Shown here: positions 1 through 8,701 of the stretch, in pieces
How the letters are laid out: every line of letters begins with the position of its first letter
Position numbering within the stretch: position 1 is the first letter of the stretch
Assembly (NCBI GenBank): GCA_020160915.1
Contig: JAIUPK010000005.1
Coordinates: forward strand, 124,001 to 188,000
DNA length: 64,000 nt
Reading direction: 5' to 3'
DNA from: Actinomycetota bacterium
Lineage (GTDB): Bacteria; Actinomycetota; Actinomycetes; Actinomycetales; Microbacteriaceae
Notes under the pieces: model-generated
The model's input: only the letters and a program-made list of their open reading frames with translations
Database searches by the model: none
Told to the model about the DNA's origin: nothing
Made by a program: the position numbers and the translations under genes

Positions 1-2
1 GC

Positions 3-749
3 GACCACGAGGGCGAGACCGCGCTCATCAGCGTGACCCTGCTCGCGGTCAAGGAGCGCGAGCTTCCCGAGGCCGACGACGACTTCGCCCAGATCGCCAG
101 CCAGTTCGACACCATCAAGGAACTCAAGGCCGACATCAAGGAGCAGGTCGAGAAGTCGAAGGTCTTCGGTCAGGGCGCCCAGGCCCGCGACCAGATCGTC
201 GACGAGCTGCTCAAGAAGGTCGAGATCCCCGTTCCGGCCAAGCTCGTCGAAGACGAGGTGCACCGTCACCTGGAGAACGAGAACCGCCTCGAGGATGATG
301 TCCACCGCGCCGAGGTCGTCATCTCCACCGAGAAGACCTTCCGCTCGCAGATCCTTCTCGACTCCATCGTGGAGGCCGAGGAGGTCAAGGTCAGCCAGGA
401 CGAGTTGACCAGCTACCTCATTCAGGGCGCTGCCCAGTACGGCATGGAGCCGGGCGAGTTCATCCAGGTGCTCGACCAGAACGGCCAGATCCCCGGCATG
501 ATCGCCGAGGTCGCCCGCGTCAAGGCGCTCGCCGCCGTGCTCGCCAAGGCGAAGGTCGTCGACTCGAAGGGCAAGGCGGTGGATGTCTCGGCCTTCACCG
601 CAGCCGTCACCGGCCCCGCGGGCGGCGACTTCGTCGAGGCCTCAGTGGGCTCGGGAGACAGCGACTCCCACGACAGCCACGGTGCCACCGGGCGCGACAA
701 GCACGGCCGCAAGGCCGGCCACGAGCACTACGGTCACGACCACAAGTAG
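3..749 (+). CDS. tig: Trigger factor, C-terminal part (5' end outside window)
   Basis: Ribosome-associated folding chaperone with peptidyl-prolyl isomerase activity. The window opens inside the gene; the frame is open from base 3. The visible part starts near the end of the PPIase domain ([15 protein letters not shown]) and continues through the substrate-binding arm domain to a stop at 747-749. The tail is unusual: after the arm domain come about 35 residues rich in His, Asp and Gly ([14 protein letters not shown], then HEHYGHDHK), a likely metal-binding extension. clpP1-clpP2-clpX follow downstream, the standard bacterial order, although two minus-strand genes lie between. Identification is firm; a role for the His-rich tail is inference. 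Confidence 0.96.
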   Translation, partial: DHEGETALISVTLLAVKERELPEADDDFAQIASQFDTIKELKADIKEQVEKSKVFGQGAQARDQIVDELLKKVEIPVPAKLVEDEVHRHLENENRLEDDVHRAEVVISTEKTFRSQILLDSIVEAEEVKVSQDELTSYLIQGAAQYGMEPGEFIQVLDQNGQIPGMIAEVARVKALAAVLAKAKVVDSKGKAVDVSAFTAAVTGPAGGDFVEASVGSGDSDSHDSHGATGRDKHGRKAGHEHYGHDHK

Positions 750-762
750 GACTTGACGGCAG

Positions 763-794
763 AACGGCCCCGGGAGCGATCTCCTGGGGCCGTT
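763..794. terminator. Bidirectional hairpin between tig and the convergent small gene
   Basis: A 14-bp stem (763-776 with 781-794, one G-U pair) closes a 4-nt loop and is followed on the plus strand by a short T-rich run. It lies between two convergent genes and can end transcription from both sides. Confidence 0.8.
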
Positions 795-807
795 GTCGTT
801 TAGCGGG

Positions 808-972
808 TCAGGATGCCGCGCGAAGGTCGCGTGCGGCGGCCGCGGTCGCGCAGTCGTGGGCCTGCTCCCACGCGAACGCGAGGAACGCGCTCGTCTCGAT
901 CGGACCGCTCTCACCGCAGTCCGCGCAGAACGGCTCGTACGCGACCAGTTCACGGATGTCGATGTCTGCCAT
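808..972 (-). CDS. Small CxxC protein of unknown function (54 aa)
   Basis: A 54-residue protein beginning MADIDIREL. It has a CADCGES segment, a single CxxC pair that could be half of a zinc site or a redox pair, and an Ala-rich helical C-terminus. The frame stays open upstream to 1041, but the start at 972 leaves the upstream gene's end free and gives a compact protein. It lies just downstream of the TPR gene on the same strand and could be co-transcribed with it. No family was recognised. Confidence 0.55.
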   Translation of the reverse strand: MADIDIRELVAYEPFCADCGESGPIETSAFLAFAWEQAHDCATAAAARDLRAAS

Positions 973-1047
973 GCCTCTATGCTCACCCCGACCTCCGACA
1001 TCGCGGGGGAGGCACGCGGGCAAGCCGCCCAGCGGTGCCAAACCGAG

Positions 1048-1560
1048 CTACTCGCGCGCCGCCAACACGATCGCGTAGCTGCGCACCGACGCCGAGTACA
1101 CCGGCAGGTAGTCGGCGAGGGCCGCGAGGGCGACGGATGCCGCATCCCGCTCGTCTCCCCGGCTCGAGAGTGCGAGCGCCAGGAATGCGGCGCCCGGACC
1201 CGTCCACTCATCGTCCGGATGCTCGGCCAGCAGCCGCTCCAGCATCCTCACGCTCTCGTCGTACTTGCCGAGGTTGCGCAGGGTGCTCGCGAGCTGGATC
1301 GTCGCGCGGGGCGATGTCGCGTCATCCAGACCCAGCTCGATCGCCCTGCGGTAGAGCGGCTCAGCCTCGGACTCGAGGCCAGCGTAGTCCCGGGCCGAGG
1401 CCGCCTCGAAGACTGCGGATGCCTCATCCGCGTCTCGCTCGGCGACCAGCGCATCGATCGCCGCGACCACGTCGAGGTCGGCCATCTCGTCGGCCGATGC
1501 CCACACCGCGCTCACGCGCCGCTGCCAGTCCCTGGCATCCCTATCCGCATCCACATCCAC
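1048..1560 (-). CDS. TPR-like protein
   Basis: A 170-residue soluble, helical protein. Residues about 65-140 contain two tetratricopeptide-like helix pairs: EAEPLYRRAIELG and ATIQLASTLRNLGKYDESVRMLERLLAEHPDD. It resembles small TPR proteins found in many Microbacteriaceae, which probably act as protein-binding scaffolds; partners are unknown. The GTG start at 1560 is supported by a TAGGGT box (complement of 1567-1572) six bases upstream, the leaderless arrangement used widely in this window. Confidence 0.75.
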   Translation of the reverse strand: MDVDADRDARDWQRRVSAVWASADEMADLDVVAAIDALVAERDADEASAVFEAASARDYAGLESEAEPLYRRAIELGLDDATSPRATIQLASTLRNLGKYDESVRMLERLLAEHPDDEWTGPGAAFLALALSSRGDERDAASVALAALADYLPVYSASVRSYAIVLAARE

Positions 1561-1800
1561 GCCGACACCCTAGCGCCGTTCCCCGCCTCGCAACCTTCAC
1601 GCGGATCAGGACAATGGTGCGACACGCCGCTAGCAGTCAGTAGGGGAGCGGCGCGTCGCGCATCAGTCCTGATCGGCGAACAGGGGGATGCTGCGTGCCG
1701 GAGGCCCATCGCGCCCGCGGTAGCTGTGCGTGGTGGTTCGCGTGGCCAGAGCCGCGCTCTGCCCACGGCGAACACGGGCGATCGGCCGCGTGCGCTCGGC

Positions 1801-1806
1801 TAGATT
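1801..1806 (+). promoter_or_regulatory. Candidate -10 box of clpP1P2
   Basis: TAGATT at 1801-1806 would place the transcript start near 1813, leaving a leader of about 29 nt before clpP1. No clear -35 was seen. The 281 bases between the TPR gene and clpP1 contain no other gene. No clear ClgR-type palindrome was found. Confidence 0.4.
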
Positions 1807-1841
1807 CGACACAAGCGATAACTGAAACGGAGCGCAACCCC

Positions 1842-2441
1842 ATGGCCGAACCGGCACTGGTCTCGAGCATTTTCGACCAACTCCTCAAGGACCGCATCAT
1901 CTGGCTCGGGTCAGAGGTGCGTGACTCCAACGCCAACGAGATCTGCGCGAAGATCCTCCTCCTCGCCGCCGAGGACCCGAAGCGCGACATCTTCCTCTAC
2001 GTGAACTCGCCCGGTGGCTCGATCACCGCGGGCATGGCCATCTACGACACGATGAAGTTCGTTCCGAACGACATCGTGACCGTGGGCATCGGCCTCGCGG
2101 CATCCATGGGCCAGTTCCTGCTCTCGTCGGGCACGAAGGGCAAGCGCTACATCACGCCGAACGCCCGCGTGCTGCTGCACCAGCCGTCCGGTGGTTTCGG
2201 TGGTACGGCCGCCGACATCCAGACCCAGGCGGGCGTCATCCTCGACATGAAGAAGCGGATGGCTGAGCTCACCGCCGAGCAGACCGGCAAGTCGGTCGAG
2301 CAGATCCTGATCGACAACGACCGCGACAACTGGTTCACCGCCCAGGAGGCGCTCGAGTACGGCTTCGTGGATCACCTCCGCGAGTTCGCATCCGACGTCG
2401 TCGGCGGCGGCGGAACCGTCACCACCGAGAACGCCAAGTAA
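1842..2441 (+). CDS. clpP1: ATP-dependent Clp protease proteolytic subunit ClpP1
   Basis: Serine peptidase forming heptameric rings. In actinobacteria ClpP1 and ClpP2 assemble into a mixed 14-mer that degrades proteins fed by ClpX or ClpC. 199 residues, normal for the family. The catalytic triad is intact: Ser88 in GLAASMG, His113 in LLHQPSGG, Asp158 in LIDNDRDN. The ATG at 1842 follows the purine-rich GGAGCG and yields the usual short N-terminus; longer upstream frames are not conserved-looking. It is followed by clpP2 after 11 bases, so the two are co-transcribed. Confidence 0.97.
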   Translation: MAEPALVSSIFDQLLKDRIIWLGSEVRDSNANEICAKILLLAAEDPKRDIFLYVNSPGGSITAGMAIYDTMKFVPNDIVTVGIGLAASMGQFLLSSGTKGKRYITPNARVLLHQPSGGFGGTAADIQTQAGVILDMKKRMAELTAEQTGKSVEQILIDNDRDNWFTAQEALEYGFVDHLREFASDVVGGGGTVTTENAK

Positions 2442-2452
2442 GGACTGACCTG

Positions 2453-3121
2453 ATGAACGACTTCACTTTCGGCGCCGCATCGGGCATGGCTCGCCAGACC
2501 CCCGAGTCCCGCTACATCCTGCCCACGTTCGAGGAGCGCACGGCCTACGGCTACAAGCGCCAGGACCCGTACGCGAAGCTCTTCGAGGACCGCATCATCT
2601 TCCTCGGCGTGCAGATCGACGACGCCTCGGCCGACGACGTCATGGCTCAGCTGCTCGTGCTCGAGAGCCAGGACCCCGACCGCGACATCGTCATGTACAT
2701 CAACTCGCCCGGTGGCTCGTTCACCGCGATGACGGCGATCTACGACACGATGCAGTACATCCGTCCGCACATCCAGACGGTCGTGCTCGGCCAGGCCGCA
2801 TCGGCCGCCGCGGTCATCACCGCGGGTGGCACCAAGGGCAAGCGTCTCGCACTGCCGAACGCGCGCATCCTCATCCACCAGCCCGCTGGCGGATCCGAGG
2901 GCTCGAGTCAGGCATCCGACATCGAGATCCAGGCCCGCGAGATCCAGCGGATGCGCGAATGGCTTGAGGAGACTCTCGCCCTGCACTCGAACCGCACGGC
3001 CGAGCAGGTGCACAAGGACATCGACCGCGACAAGATCCTGAGCGCCGAGGAGGCCGTCGAGTACGGACTCATCGACCAGGTGCTCTCGAGCCGCAAGAAC
3101 GTGCCGGCGCTCGTCAAGTAG
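2453..3121 (+). CDS. clpP2: ATP-dependent Clp protease proteolytic subunit ClpP2
   Basis: Second ClpP subunit, 222 residues, partner of ClpP1 in the mixed peptidase. Triad Ser117 (GQAASAA), His142 (LIHQPAGG) and Asp189 (VHKDIDRD). It has about 30 more N-terminal residues than ClpP1; such extensions are commonly processed in ClpP2 proteins. The ATG at 2453 has AAGGA upstream inside the clpP1-clpP2 gap. A strong terminator follows. Confidence 0.97.
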   Translation: MNDFTFGAASGMARQTPESRYILPTFEERTAYGYKRQDPYAKLFEDRIIFLGVQIDDASADDVMAQLLVLESQDPDRDIVMYINSPGGSFTAMTAIYDTMQYIRPHIQTVVLGQAASAAAVITAGGTKGKRLALPNARILIHQPAGGSEGSSQASDIEIQAREIQRMREWLEETLALHSNRTAEQVHKDIDRDKILSAEEAVEYGLIDQVLSSRKNVPALVK

Positions 3122-3152
3122 CCCGAGCACCGCAGAACACCAGCACCGCATC

Positions 3153-3195
3153 ACGACCGAAGGGCCGCCCTCACAAGGGACGGCCCTTCGGTCGT
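3153..3195. terminator. Bidirectional terminator between clpP2 and copC
   Basis: A 15-bp perfect stem (3153-3167 with 3181-3195) containing GAAGGGCCG/CGGCCCTTC lies between the convergent clpP2 and CopC genes. Confidence 0.85.
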
Positions 3196-3202
3196 TCCGG
3201 CT

Positions 3203-3844
3203 CTAGCTGCGGTTACGGCGCCCGATGACGAGGAACGTCACCAAGCCAGCGCCGAGCACGGCGACGATCGCGCCGCCGATCCAGAGCACGTCGCTCAGGT
3301 TCGCGTTCGGGCGCTCCGGAGCGGAGATGGGCACGGCTGTCTCCCCGGGCGAGGGCTCCGACGAGTCCGACGGCTCGGTCGGAACCGCGATCGTGCCGCC
3401 GCAGTCCGGAGGGCTCGCCGATCCCGCCGACTCCTGCGTGGCATCCACTGGTTGCCAGCTGAAGGCGATCTCGCCCGACACCGGGTGGCCGTCTTCGGAG
3501 ACGACCTGCCAGATCAGCGTGTAGTCGCCCGGTTGGCCAAGCGTCGCGCCCGACGAGATGGTCGCGCCCGTGACCTGGATGCAGCCGTCGCCGTAGTACT
3601 GGCCCGCCGAATCGACGACCTGCAGCGCGAACCCGTCCGTGCTTCCCCCGAGCGTCAGCAGCGGAGCATTGGTCGTGACGGAGAACTCGCTTGGCACCGT
3701 GGTGACCACTTCACCGGCAGCGGGGGTCGACGCGACGACGTAGTTGTGGGCCTGTGCGGAGGCGGCAAGCCCCAGCACAGACCCGCCGACCATCAGCGTC
3801 GTGGCGAGCAGGGCCAGAGCCGTGCGACTCATGATGGTCGGCAT
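3203..3844 (-). CDS. CopC-domain copper-binding membrane-anchored protein
   Basis: A 213-residue exported protein. An N-terminal signal peptide (about residues 6-32) is followed by a mature start at His33 (HNYVVASTP), matching the Cu(II) ligand of the CopC family. The domain ends with the typical SEDGHPVSGEIAFSW segment. A Pro/Ser/Glu linker leads to a C-terminal membrane helix (about 186-208) ending in RRNRS. Function: binding of copper outside the membrane, for homeostasis or delivery to oxidases. The start at 3844 uses AAGGA inside the end of the ycnI-like gene. It is the last gene of a three-gene minus-strand cluster. Confidence 0.88.
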   Translation of the reverse strand: MPTIMSRTALALLATTLMVGGSVLGLAASAQAHNYVVASTPAAGEVVTTVPSEFSVTTNAPLLTLGGSTDGFALQVVDSAGQYYGDGCIQVTGATISSGATLGQPGDYTLIWQVVSEDGHPVSGEIAFSWQPVDATQESAGSASPPDCGGTIAVPTEPSDSSEPSPGETAVPISAPERPNANLSDVLWIGGAIVAVLGAGLVTFLVIGRRNRS

Positions 3845-3847
3845 CGA

Positions 3848-4558
3848 CTACGCGTCCTTCTTGCGATGGGAGGTCAGTGCGATCACCACAGCGACCGCAC
3901 CCAGCACGAGCCCACCGATTCCCAGCACACGAGCGAGCGTGTCACCGGATGCCGCGGCAGCAGTATCCCCGTCGACGACGATCTCGGCGTGCTCGTCGTC
4001 CGCCCCACCGCCAGCGTGGTGATCGGACTCGGGCACGTCGTTCACGTAGAGCACCGGCGCGGGGAACTCGGCGTCGGCCCCGGTCTCGCTCCAGCTCACG
4101 ACGGTGCCGTCGCTGTACGTCTGGTCGACGGCGAGCACGACCGAGCCGGTGTCGGGCACGGGTCCGAGCACGAGTGGGAACAGTCCGTACTGCTCCGCGG
4201 TCAGCTCCGATCCGGGTTCGGCAGTCCAGATGACCTTGGTCACCGCTTCGGTGACCTCACCGTCGTCGGTGACCACGGGCTCGGGGAGGGTCTCCTTGAC
4301 GAGCTCGGTGGCCCAGCCCTCGACCGGGGTGTAGCTGACGAAGCCGAACGGGGTGTCTTGCGGAAGGGTCAGCTCGATCTTGGTCGTGGTTGCGGTCGCG
4401 GACTCCGTGGGCACCTTGAAGGTGATCAGGGGATAGGTGCCGGGGTCCGACTGGTTGGGGTCGATGCCGACGTGGGCGCTCGCCGCCAGCGGTGCGGCCA
4501 GGGCGATTGCTACTCCGGCGACGAGCGCGGTAGCGGAGGTGAACAGGGATTTCTTCAT
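3848..4558 (-). CDS. YcnI-like (DUF1775) copper-associated exported protein
   Basis: A 236-residue exported protein with signal peptide (KKSLFTSATALVAGVAIALAA) and mature N-terminus at His29 (HVGIDPNQ), the conserved metal-binding start of YcnI proteins. The DUF1775 beta-sandwich covers about 29-170. A His/Asp/Glu-rich linker (SDHHAGGGADDEHAE) precedes a C-terminal membrane helix and KKDA. YcnI members are linked to copper uptake or delivery. The start has GAAGGA upstream. CopC follows three bases later, so the two are one operon. Confidence 0.88.
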   Translation of the reverse strand: MKKSLFTSATALVAGVAIALAAPLAASAHVGIDPNQSDPGTYPLITFKVPTESATATTTKIELTLPQDTPFGFVSYTPVEGWATELVKETLPEPVVTDDGEVTEAVTKVIWTAEPGSELTAEQYGLFPLVLGPVPDTGSVVLAVDQTYSDGTVVSWSETGADAEFPAPVLYVNDVPESDHHAGGGADDEHAEIVVDGDTAAAASGDTLARVLGIGGLVLGAVAVVIALTSHRKKDA

Positions 4559-4634
4559 TCGTGTAGTCCTTCGAAAGCGGTCACCGAACAGCGACCGAGA
4601 GTGGTGGGGCGAACCCCGGGGAATCGTGTGGGCG

Positions 4635-5216
4635 CTACGCGCCCGCAGTTCCCAGCGGGGGACCGCGCCGACTCAGCGAAGAACTGACCAGGACAATCAG
4701 GTATGGCGGGCGCGCGTCGATCGCGGTCAGACGCACGTGGCTCGGCGTTACAGTCACAGGCACCAGCACGCGAGTCAGGCGTGCCAGCAGGAGGGCGGCC
4801 GTGGTGGCCAGCCCGAAGAACGCAGCCTCACCGAAGCGGTAGACGAGGAAGGCGATGAGCCCCGCGGCGGCGTGCGCCAACCACATCGTGCCGGCGTGGT
4901 GGTGCGCCGGGGCATCCAGACCGATCGTCATGTCGGAGTGGGAGTGCGCCACCGACACCGGCGTACCGAGGCTCGAGAACAGGCCGTGGAACAGCAACTG
5001 GCTGATCGCCATGGTCGCTGCGAGTCGCAGGGACGACAGCCGGCTGCCGGCGAGGGCGGTGCCGACGAGACCCGAGATCACCAGGGATGCGACGATGCCG
5101 AACACGCTCGGCGCCAGCCCACCGGCGAGGGTGTGAGACACGGCGGCGACAGTTGTCGCGAACGCGGCGGCGCTCCACCCGCGGGCGACTCGCCCCCACC
5201 GTGAACCCATCCGCAT
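4635..5216 (-). CDS. Multi-spanning membrane protein with His-rich loop (copper cluster)
   Basis: A 193-residue membrane protein with about five hydrophobic segments. A loop between helices carries many His residues (AHSHSDM, then APAHHHAG), suggesting metal contact. It is the first gene of the minus-strand cluster with ycnI and copC, 76 bases upstream of ycnI. I chose the start at 5216 (ATGCGGATG) because GGGAG lies nine bases upstream; longer frames run into the clpX leader. The family was not recognised. A role in copper handling is inferred from the neighbours and the His-rich loop. Confidence 0.65.
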   Translation of the reverse strand: MRMGSRWGRVARGWSAAAFATTVAAVSHTLAGGLAPSVFGIVASLVISGLVGTALAGSRLSSLRLAATMAISQLLFHGLFSSLGTPVSVAHSHSDMTIGLDAPAHHHAGTMWLAHAAAGLIAFLVYRFGEAAFFGLATTAALLLARLTRVLVPVTVTPSHVRLTAIDARPPYLIVLVSSSLSRRGPPLGTAGA

Positions 5217-5341
5217 CGTGTCGATCTCCCGTCGTGACCATCGTGCCACACCGCCAATGGCGGCCCGAAATCGCCGGGAATGGGCCGCGGCGCGCCGAGA
5301 CGCGAAGCGCCGCACTGCCCGCCACCGTCCGCCGATCGGGT

Positions 5342-5347
5342 TAGGCT
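5342..5347 (+). promoter_or_regulatory. Candidate -10 box of clpX
   Basis: TAGGCT at 5342-5347 gives a leader of about 45 nt before clpX. The leader can form a short hairpin (GTGTGTTG with the downstream AACAGCACAC) and carries GGGAAGAGG ahead of the ATG. Confidence 0.4.
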
Positions 5348-5397
5348 CGGTGTGTTGCATCAACAGCACACCACCGCGTGGGGAAGAGGTTCCGCTC

Positions 5398-6675
5398 ATG
5401 GCTCGCATCGGCGAAAGCGCTGACCTCCTCAAGTGTTCCTTCTGCGGCAAGAGCCAGAAGCAGGTGCAGCAGCTCATCGCCGGTCCCGGCGTCTACATCT
5501 GCGACGAGTGCGTCGAACTGTGCAACGAGATCATCGAGGAGCGTCTCGCCGAGGCGGGCGAAGAGGTGTCGAGCGAATTCGACCTGCCGAAGCCCCGTGA
5601 GATCTACGCGTTCCTCGAGGAGTACGTCATCGGGCAGGAGCACGCCAAGCGCGCCCTCTCGGTGGCCGTGTACAACCACTACAAGCGCATCCGTGCTCGC
5701 AACACCATCACGTCGGCCGACGCGGTCATCGATGACGTCGAGATCGCGAAGAGCAACATCCTGCTGATCGGCCCCACCGGCTGCGGCAAGACCTATCTGG
5801 CGCAGACGCTCGCGAAGCGCCTCAACGTTCCTTTCGCCGTCGCGGATGCCACGGCACTCACCGAGGCCGGCTACGTCGGTGAAGACGTGGAGAACATCCT
5901 CCTCAAGCTCATCCAGGCCGCGGACTACGACGTCAAGCGTGCCGAGACCGGCATCATCTACATCGACGAGATCGACAAGATCGCCCGCAAGGCCGAGAAC
6001 CCGTCCATCACCCGTGACGTGTCGGGCGAGGGTGTGCAGCAGGCGCTGCTGAAGATCCTCGAGGGCACAGTCGCGTCGGTTCCGCCGCAGGGTGGCCGCA
6101 AGCATCCGCACCAGGAGTTCATCCAGGTCGACACGACCAACGTGCTGTTCATCGTGGCAGGCGCGTTCGCGGGTCTCGACGAGATCATCTCCCAGCGAGC
6201 GGGCAAGAAGGGCATCGGCTTCGGCGCCCCCCTGCACAGCAAGGGTGACGACGTGAACCTCTTCAGCGAGGTGCTGCCGGAGGACCTCCACAAGTTCGGA
6301 CTCATCCCCGAGTTCATAGGCCGTCTGCCCGTCGTCACGACGGTCACGCCGCTCGATCAGGTCGCCCTCATGGACATCCTCACCAAGCCGAAGAATGCAC
6401 TCGTGCGCCAGTACCAGCGCATGTTTGAGATCGACGGCGTCGAGCTCGACTTCGATCACGAGGCCCTCGAGGCCATCGCGGACCTGGCAGTGCTGCGTCA
6501 GACCGGTGCGCGCGGCCTGCGCGCGATCATGGAGGAGGTGCTCGGACCGATCATGTTCGACGTGCCCTCCGATGACCAAGTTGCCCGCGTTGTCGTGACG
6601 CGCGCCGCGGTGCTCGAGAACGCCGCGCCGACGATCGTGCCGCGCAGCGCGCCGCGTGCGGAGAAGTCCGCCTAA
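5398..6675 (+). CDS. clpX: ATP-dependent Clp protease ATP-binding subunit ClpX
   Basis: AAA+ unfoldase that recognises tagged substrates and threads them into ClpP1P2. 425 residues. Zinc-binding domain with Cys13, Cys16, Cys35, Cys38. Walker A GPTGCGKT at 125-132, pore-loop GYVGED at 159-164, Walker B IIYIDE at 186-191, and the IGF loop at 273-275 that docks on ClpP. The ATG at 5398 begins exactly before the zinc domain ([16 protein letters not shown]). It is separated from clpP1P2 by the copper cluster and has its own promoter. Confidence 0.97.
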   Translation: MARIGESADLLKCSFCGKSQKQVQQLIAGPGVYICDECVELCNEIIEERLAEAGEEVSSEFDLPKPREIYAFLEEYVIGQEHAKRALSVAVYNHYKRIRARNTITSADAVIDDVEIAKSNILLIGPTGCGKTYLAQTLAKRLNVPFAVADATALTEAGYVGEDVENILLKLIQAADYDVKRAETGIIYIDEIDKIARKAENPSITRDVSGEGVQQALLKILEGTVASVPPQGGRKHPHQEFIQVDTTNVLFIVAGAFAGLDEIISQRAGKKGIGFGAPLHSKGDDVNLFSEVLPEDLHKFGLIPEFIGRLPVVTTVTPLDQVALMDILTKPKNALVRQYQRMFEIDGVELDFDHEALEAIADLAVLRQTGARGLRAIMEEVLGPIMFDVPSDDQVARVVVTRAAVLENAAPTIVPRSAPRAEKSA

Positions 6676-6734
6676 GCCACGCACCGCCAAGTGGCCCGCA
6701 ATAGGGGAACCCTTCGCGCCCTAGGCTGGGAGGC

Positions 6735-7946
6735 ATCGACAGGCCATCCGTTCTCCAGCCGATCTCGGCGGGGTTCGTCGCTGCAATCTCTGGCTTCGCC
6801 AGTTCCTTCGTTCTGGTGATCGCCGGACTGCAGGCCGTCGGGGCGAGCTCCGCCGAGGCGGCCTCGGGTTTGTTCGCGGTCTGTATCGCCGTCGCGATCA
6901 CCAATGTCGTCGCTGCCCTGACCCTGCGCATCCCGCTCGCATTCGCATGGTCGACTCCCGGAGCTGCCGTGCTACTGGCAGCAGCCACCCCGGGCCTGAG
7001 GTTCTCGGATGCCGTCGGGGCTTTCCTCGTGTCGGCAGCACTCATGCTGTTGTGCGGTCTGTGGCCGTTGCTGGGTCGCGCCATCACCCGGATTCCGCGG
7101 CCGCTGGCGAGTGCGCTGCTCGCAGGTGTGCTGCTGCCGATCTGCCTCAAGCCGGTCGAGGCGGTTGCGACCCTGCCGCTGCTAGCCGCGCCGATCGTGA
7201 TCGTCTGGCTTGTGCTCTACCGTCTCGCCCCTCGGTGGGCCGTGCCTGCCGCGATGGTCGTCGCGGTCGTGTCGATCCTCATTGCGGCCGGGACCGACTG
7301 GGTCGGCGAGGCGGCGATTGCGCCGCAGCTGACCTTCGTCGCGCCGACGTTCGACCTGTTCACCATTCTCAGTGTGGGTCTGCCGCTGTTCGTGGTGACG
7401 ATGGCGGGCCAGAACGTTCCCGGGTTCGCGGTGATGAGCGCCAACGGCTACGTCGCACCGCCGCGCTTCGCCCTCGTCTCGGGCGGCCTCGGCTCCGGAG
7501 TCGCGGCCCTGTTCGGCGGGCACGCGATCAATCTCGGCGCGATCACTGCCGCGATCATGGCCGGCCCCGAGTCGCACACCGACAAGGACCGACGTTGGAT
7601 CGCCACCCTGACCAACGGCATCCTCTACGTACCGCTGGGGGCCGGTGCGGGACTCGCCGCCGCCCTCATCACCGCGGCCCCGGCAATTCTCGTGACCGCA
7701 GTCGCCGGACTCGCCGTCCTGGGCGCCCTGATCACCAGCATCGTGAACGCGCTCGAGCAGCCCGAACACCGCGTCGCGGCGATCGTGACCTTCGTGGTGG
7801 TGGTATCGGGCATCGTGATCGCGGGCATCGGCTCGGCCCTGTGGGGCCTCGCGGCGGGAGGCCTCGTGATGGCCTGGCTGGGCTGGCGTCGGCGTCCCAC
7901 ACCGACTGTGCCGTCATTCGAACCCTCATCCGATTCAGACGAGTGA
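6735..7946 (+). CDS. BenE family transporter; apparent ATC start
   Basis: Multi-spanning permease of the benzoate:H+ symporter (BenE) family; the substrate cannot be told from sequence. The reading frame between a TAG near 6700 and a GTG at 6816 has no ATG, GTG or TTG, yet it clearly encodes the first helix of the family (DRPSVLQPISAGFVAAISG). The ATC at 6735 sits seven bases after TAGGCT (6722-6727), exactly where leaderless starts fall in this window, so it is the likely start (403 aa). CTG at 6726 is an alternative. The GTG at 6816 would delete most of helix 1. Confidence 0.8.
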   Translation: MDRPSVLQPISAGFVAAISGFASSFVLVIAGLQAVGASSAEAASGLFAVCIAVAITNVVAALTLRIPLAFAWSTPGAAVLLAAATPGLRFSDAVGAFLVSAALMLLCGLWPLLGRAITRIPRPLASALLAGVLLPICLKPVEAVATLPLLAAPIVIVWLVLYRLAPRWAVPAAMVVAVVSILIAAGTDWVGEAAIAPQLTFVAPTFDLFTILSVGLPLFVVTMAGQNVPGFAVMSANGYVAPPRFALVSGGLGSGVAALFGGHAINLGAITAAIMAGPESHTDKDRRWIATLTNGILYVPLGAGAGLAAALITAAPAILVTAVAGLAVLGALITSIVNALEQPEHRVAAIVTFVVVVSGIVIAGIGSALWGLAAGGLVMAWLGWRRRPTPTVPSFEPSSDSDE

Positions 7947-7960
7947 CCTAGGCTGACGAC

Positions 7961-8701
7961 ATGTCAGCTACCCCGAGCACTCCGCCCGCACTGCGGGAGC
8001 TCCGCCGCGCCGCCGTGATCTTCATCATCGTGTCGCTGTCTTTGACCGCGCTCGTAGGCATCGTCACGCTGCTCACGGCCTCCTTCGGCGAAGTCCAGGT
8101 GAAAGTCATACTCACCACGCTGTTGGTGGCCGGATTCAGCATCACGGCACTGTGCCATCTCGCCGTCGTGGGCAGGGCTCTTCGAGTCGTGGGCTTCGTG
8201 GGCATCGCCGCGTCGGGGCTGGCACTCATCACGGGAGTTGTCCTCATCTGGGGCAGTTGGGACAACTGGAACAGCGGCTGGGAGGCCCTCCTCAAGTCCT
8301 TCGCCGTGCTCGGCGTTCTTTCGCTGAGCCTCGCCCATGCGAACCTGTTGCTCCTACTGGGCGACCGTCCGTCGCCCCTCATCCGCTACGGACTCATCAC
8401 CACCGTCGCGCTGATCGGCCTGCTCGCGCTGCTCATCATCCTGCCCATCGTCACCGACGGCCGCATCCCCGGTGACAACGATGTGTACTGGCGCATCCTT
8501 GGCGTCGTGGCGATCCTCGACGTGCTGGGCACGATAGTGCTGCCGGTTGTCAGCCGATTCACCACTGGCGGGCGTGCGGCATCAGTGACGATCCGCCTGC
8601 ACGGGGATGCCGCGGCACGACTCACCCGCATCGCCGCCGAACGCGGCTCGACTCCCACTGCCGTCGTCGAGGCGGCGGTTGCGGACCTCCCCGAGGCCTA
8701 G
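7961..8701 (+). CDS. Membrane protein with C-terminal ribbon-helix-helix-like segment
   Basis: A 246-residue protein with six predicted membrane helices (about 16-195) followed by a soluble tail. The tail (ASVTIRLHGDAAARLTRI, then AAERGSTPTAVVEAAVADL) has the strand-helix-helix pattern of MetJ/Arc/CopG-type DNA-binding domains. The start is leaderless: TAGGCT at 7949-7954, six bases, ATG. It overlaps the convergent M3 peptidase gene by four bases (CTAG). No named family was recognised; the membrane-plus-RHH combination is unusual. Confidence 0.75.
   Translation: MSATPSTPPALRELRRAAVIFIIVSLSLTALVGIVTLLTASFGEVQVKVILTTLLVAGFSITALCHLAVVGRALRVVGFVGIAASGLALITGVVLIWGSWDNWNSGWEALLKSFAVLGVLSLSLAHANLLLLLGDRPSPLIRYGLITTVALIGLLALLIILPIVTDGRIPGDNDVYWRILGVVAILDVLGTIVLPVVSRFTTGGRAASVTIRLHGDAAARLTRIAAERGSTPTAVVEAAVADLPEA

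Noticed and set aside
793-1803. Long plus-strand frame covering the TPR gene
   Set aside because: Arg/Gly/Val-rich composition without domain features; the minus-strand TPR and CxxC genes explain the region better.
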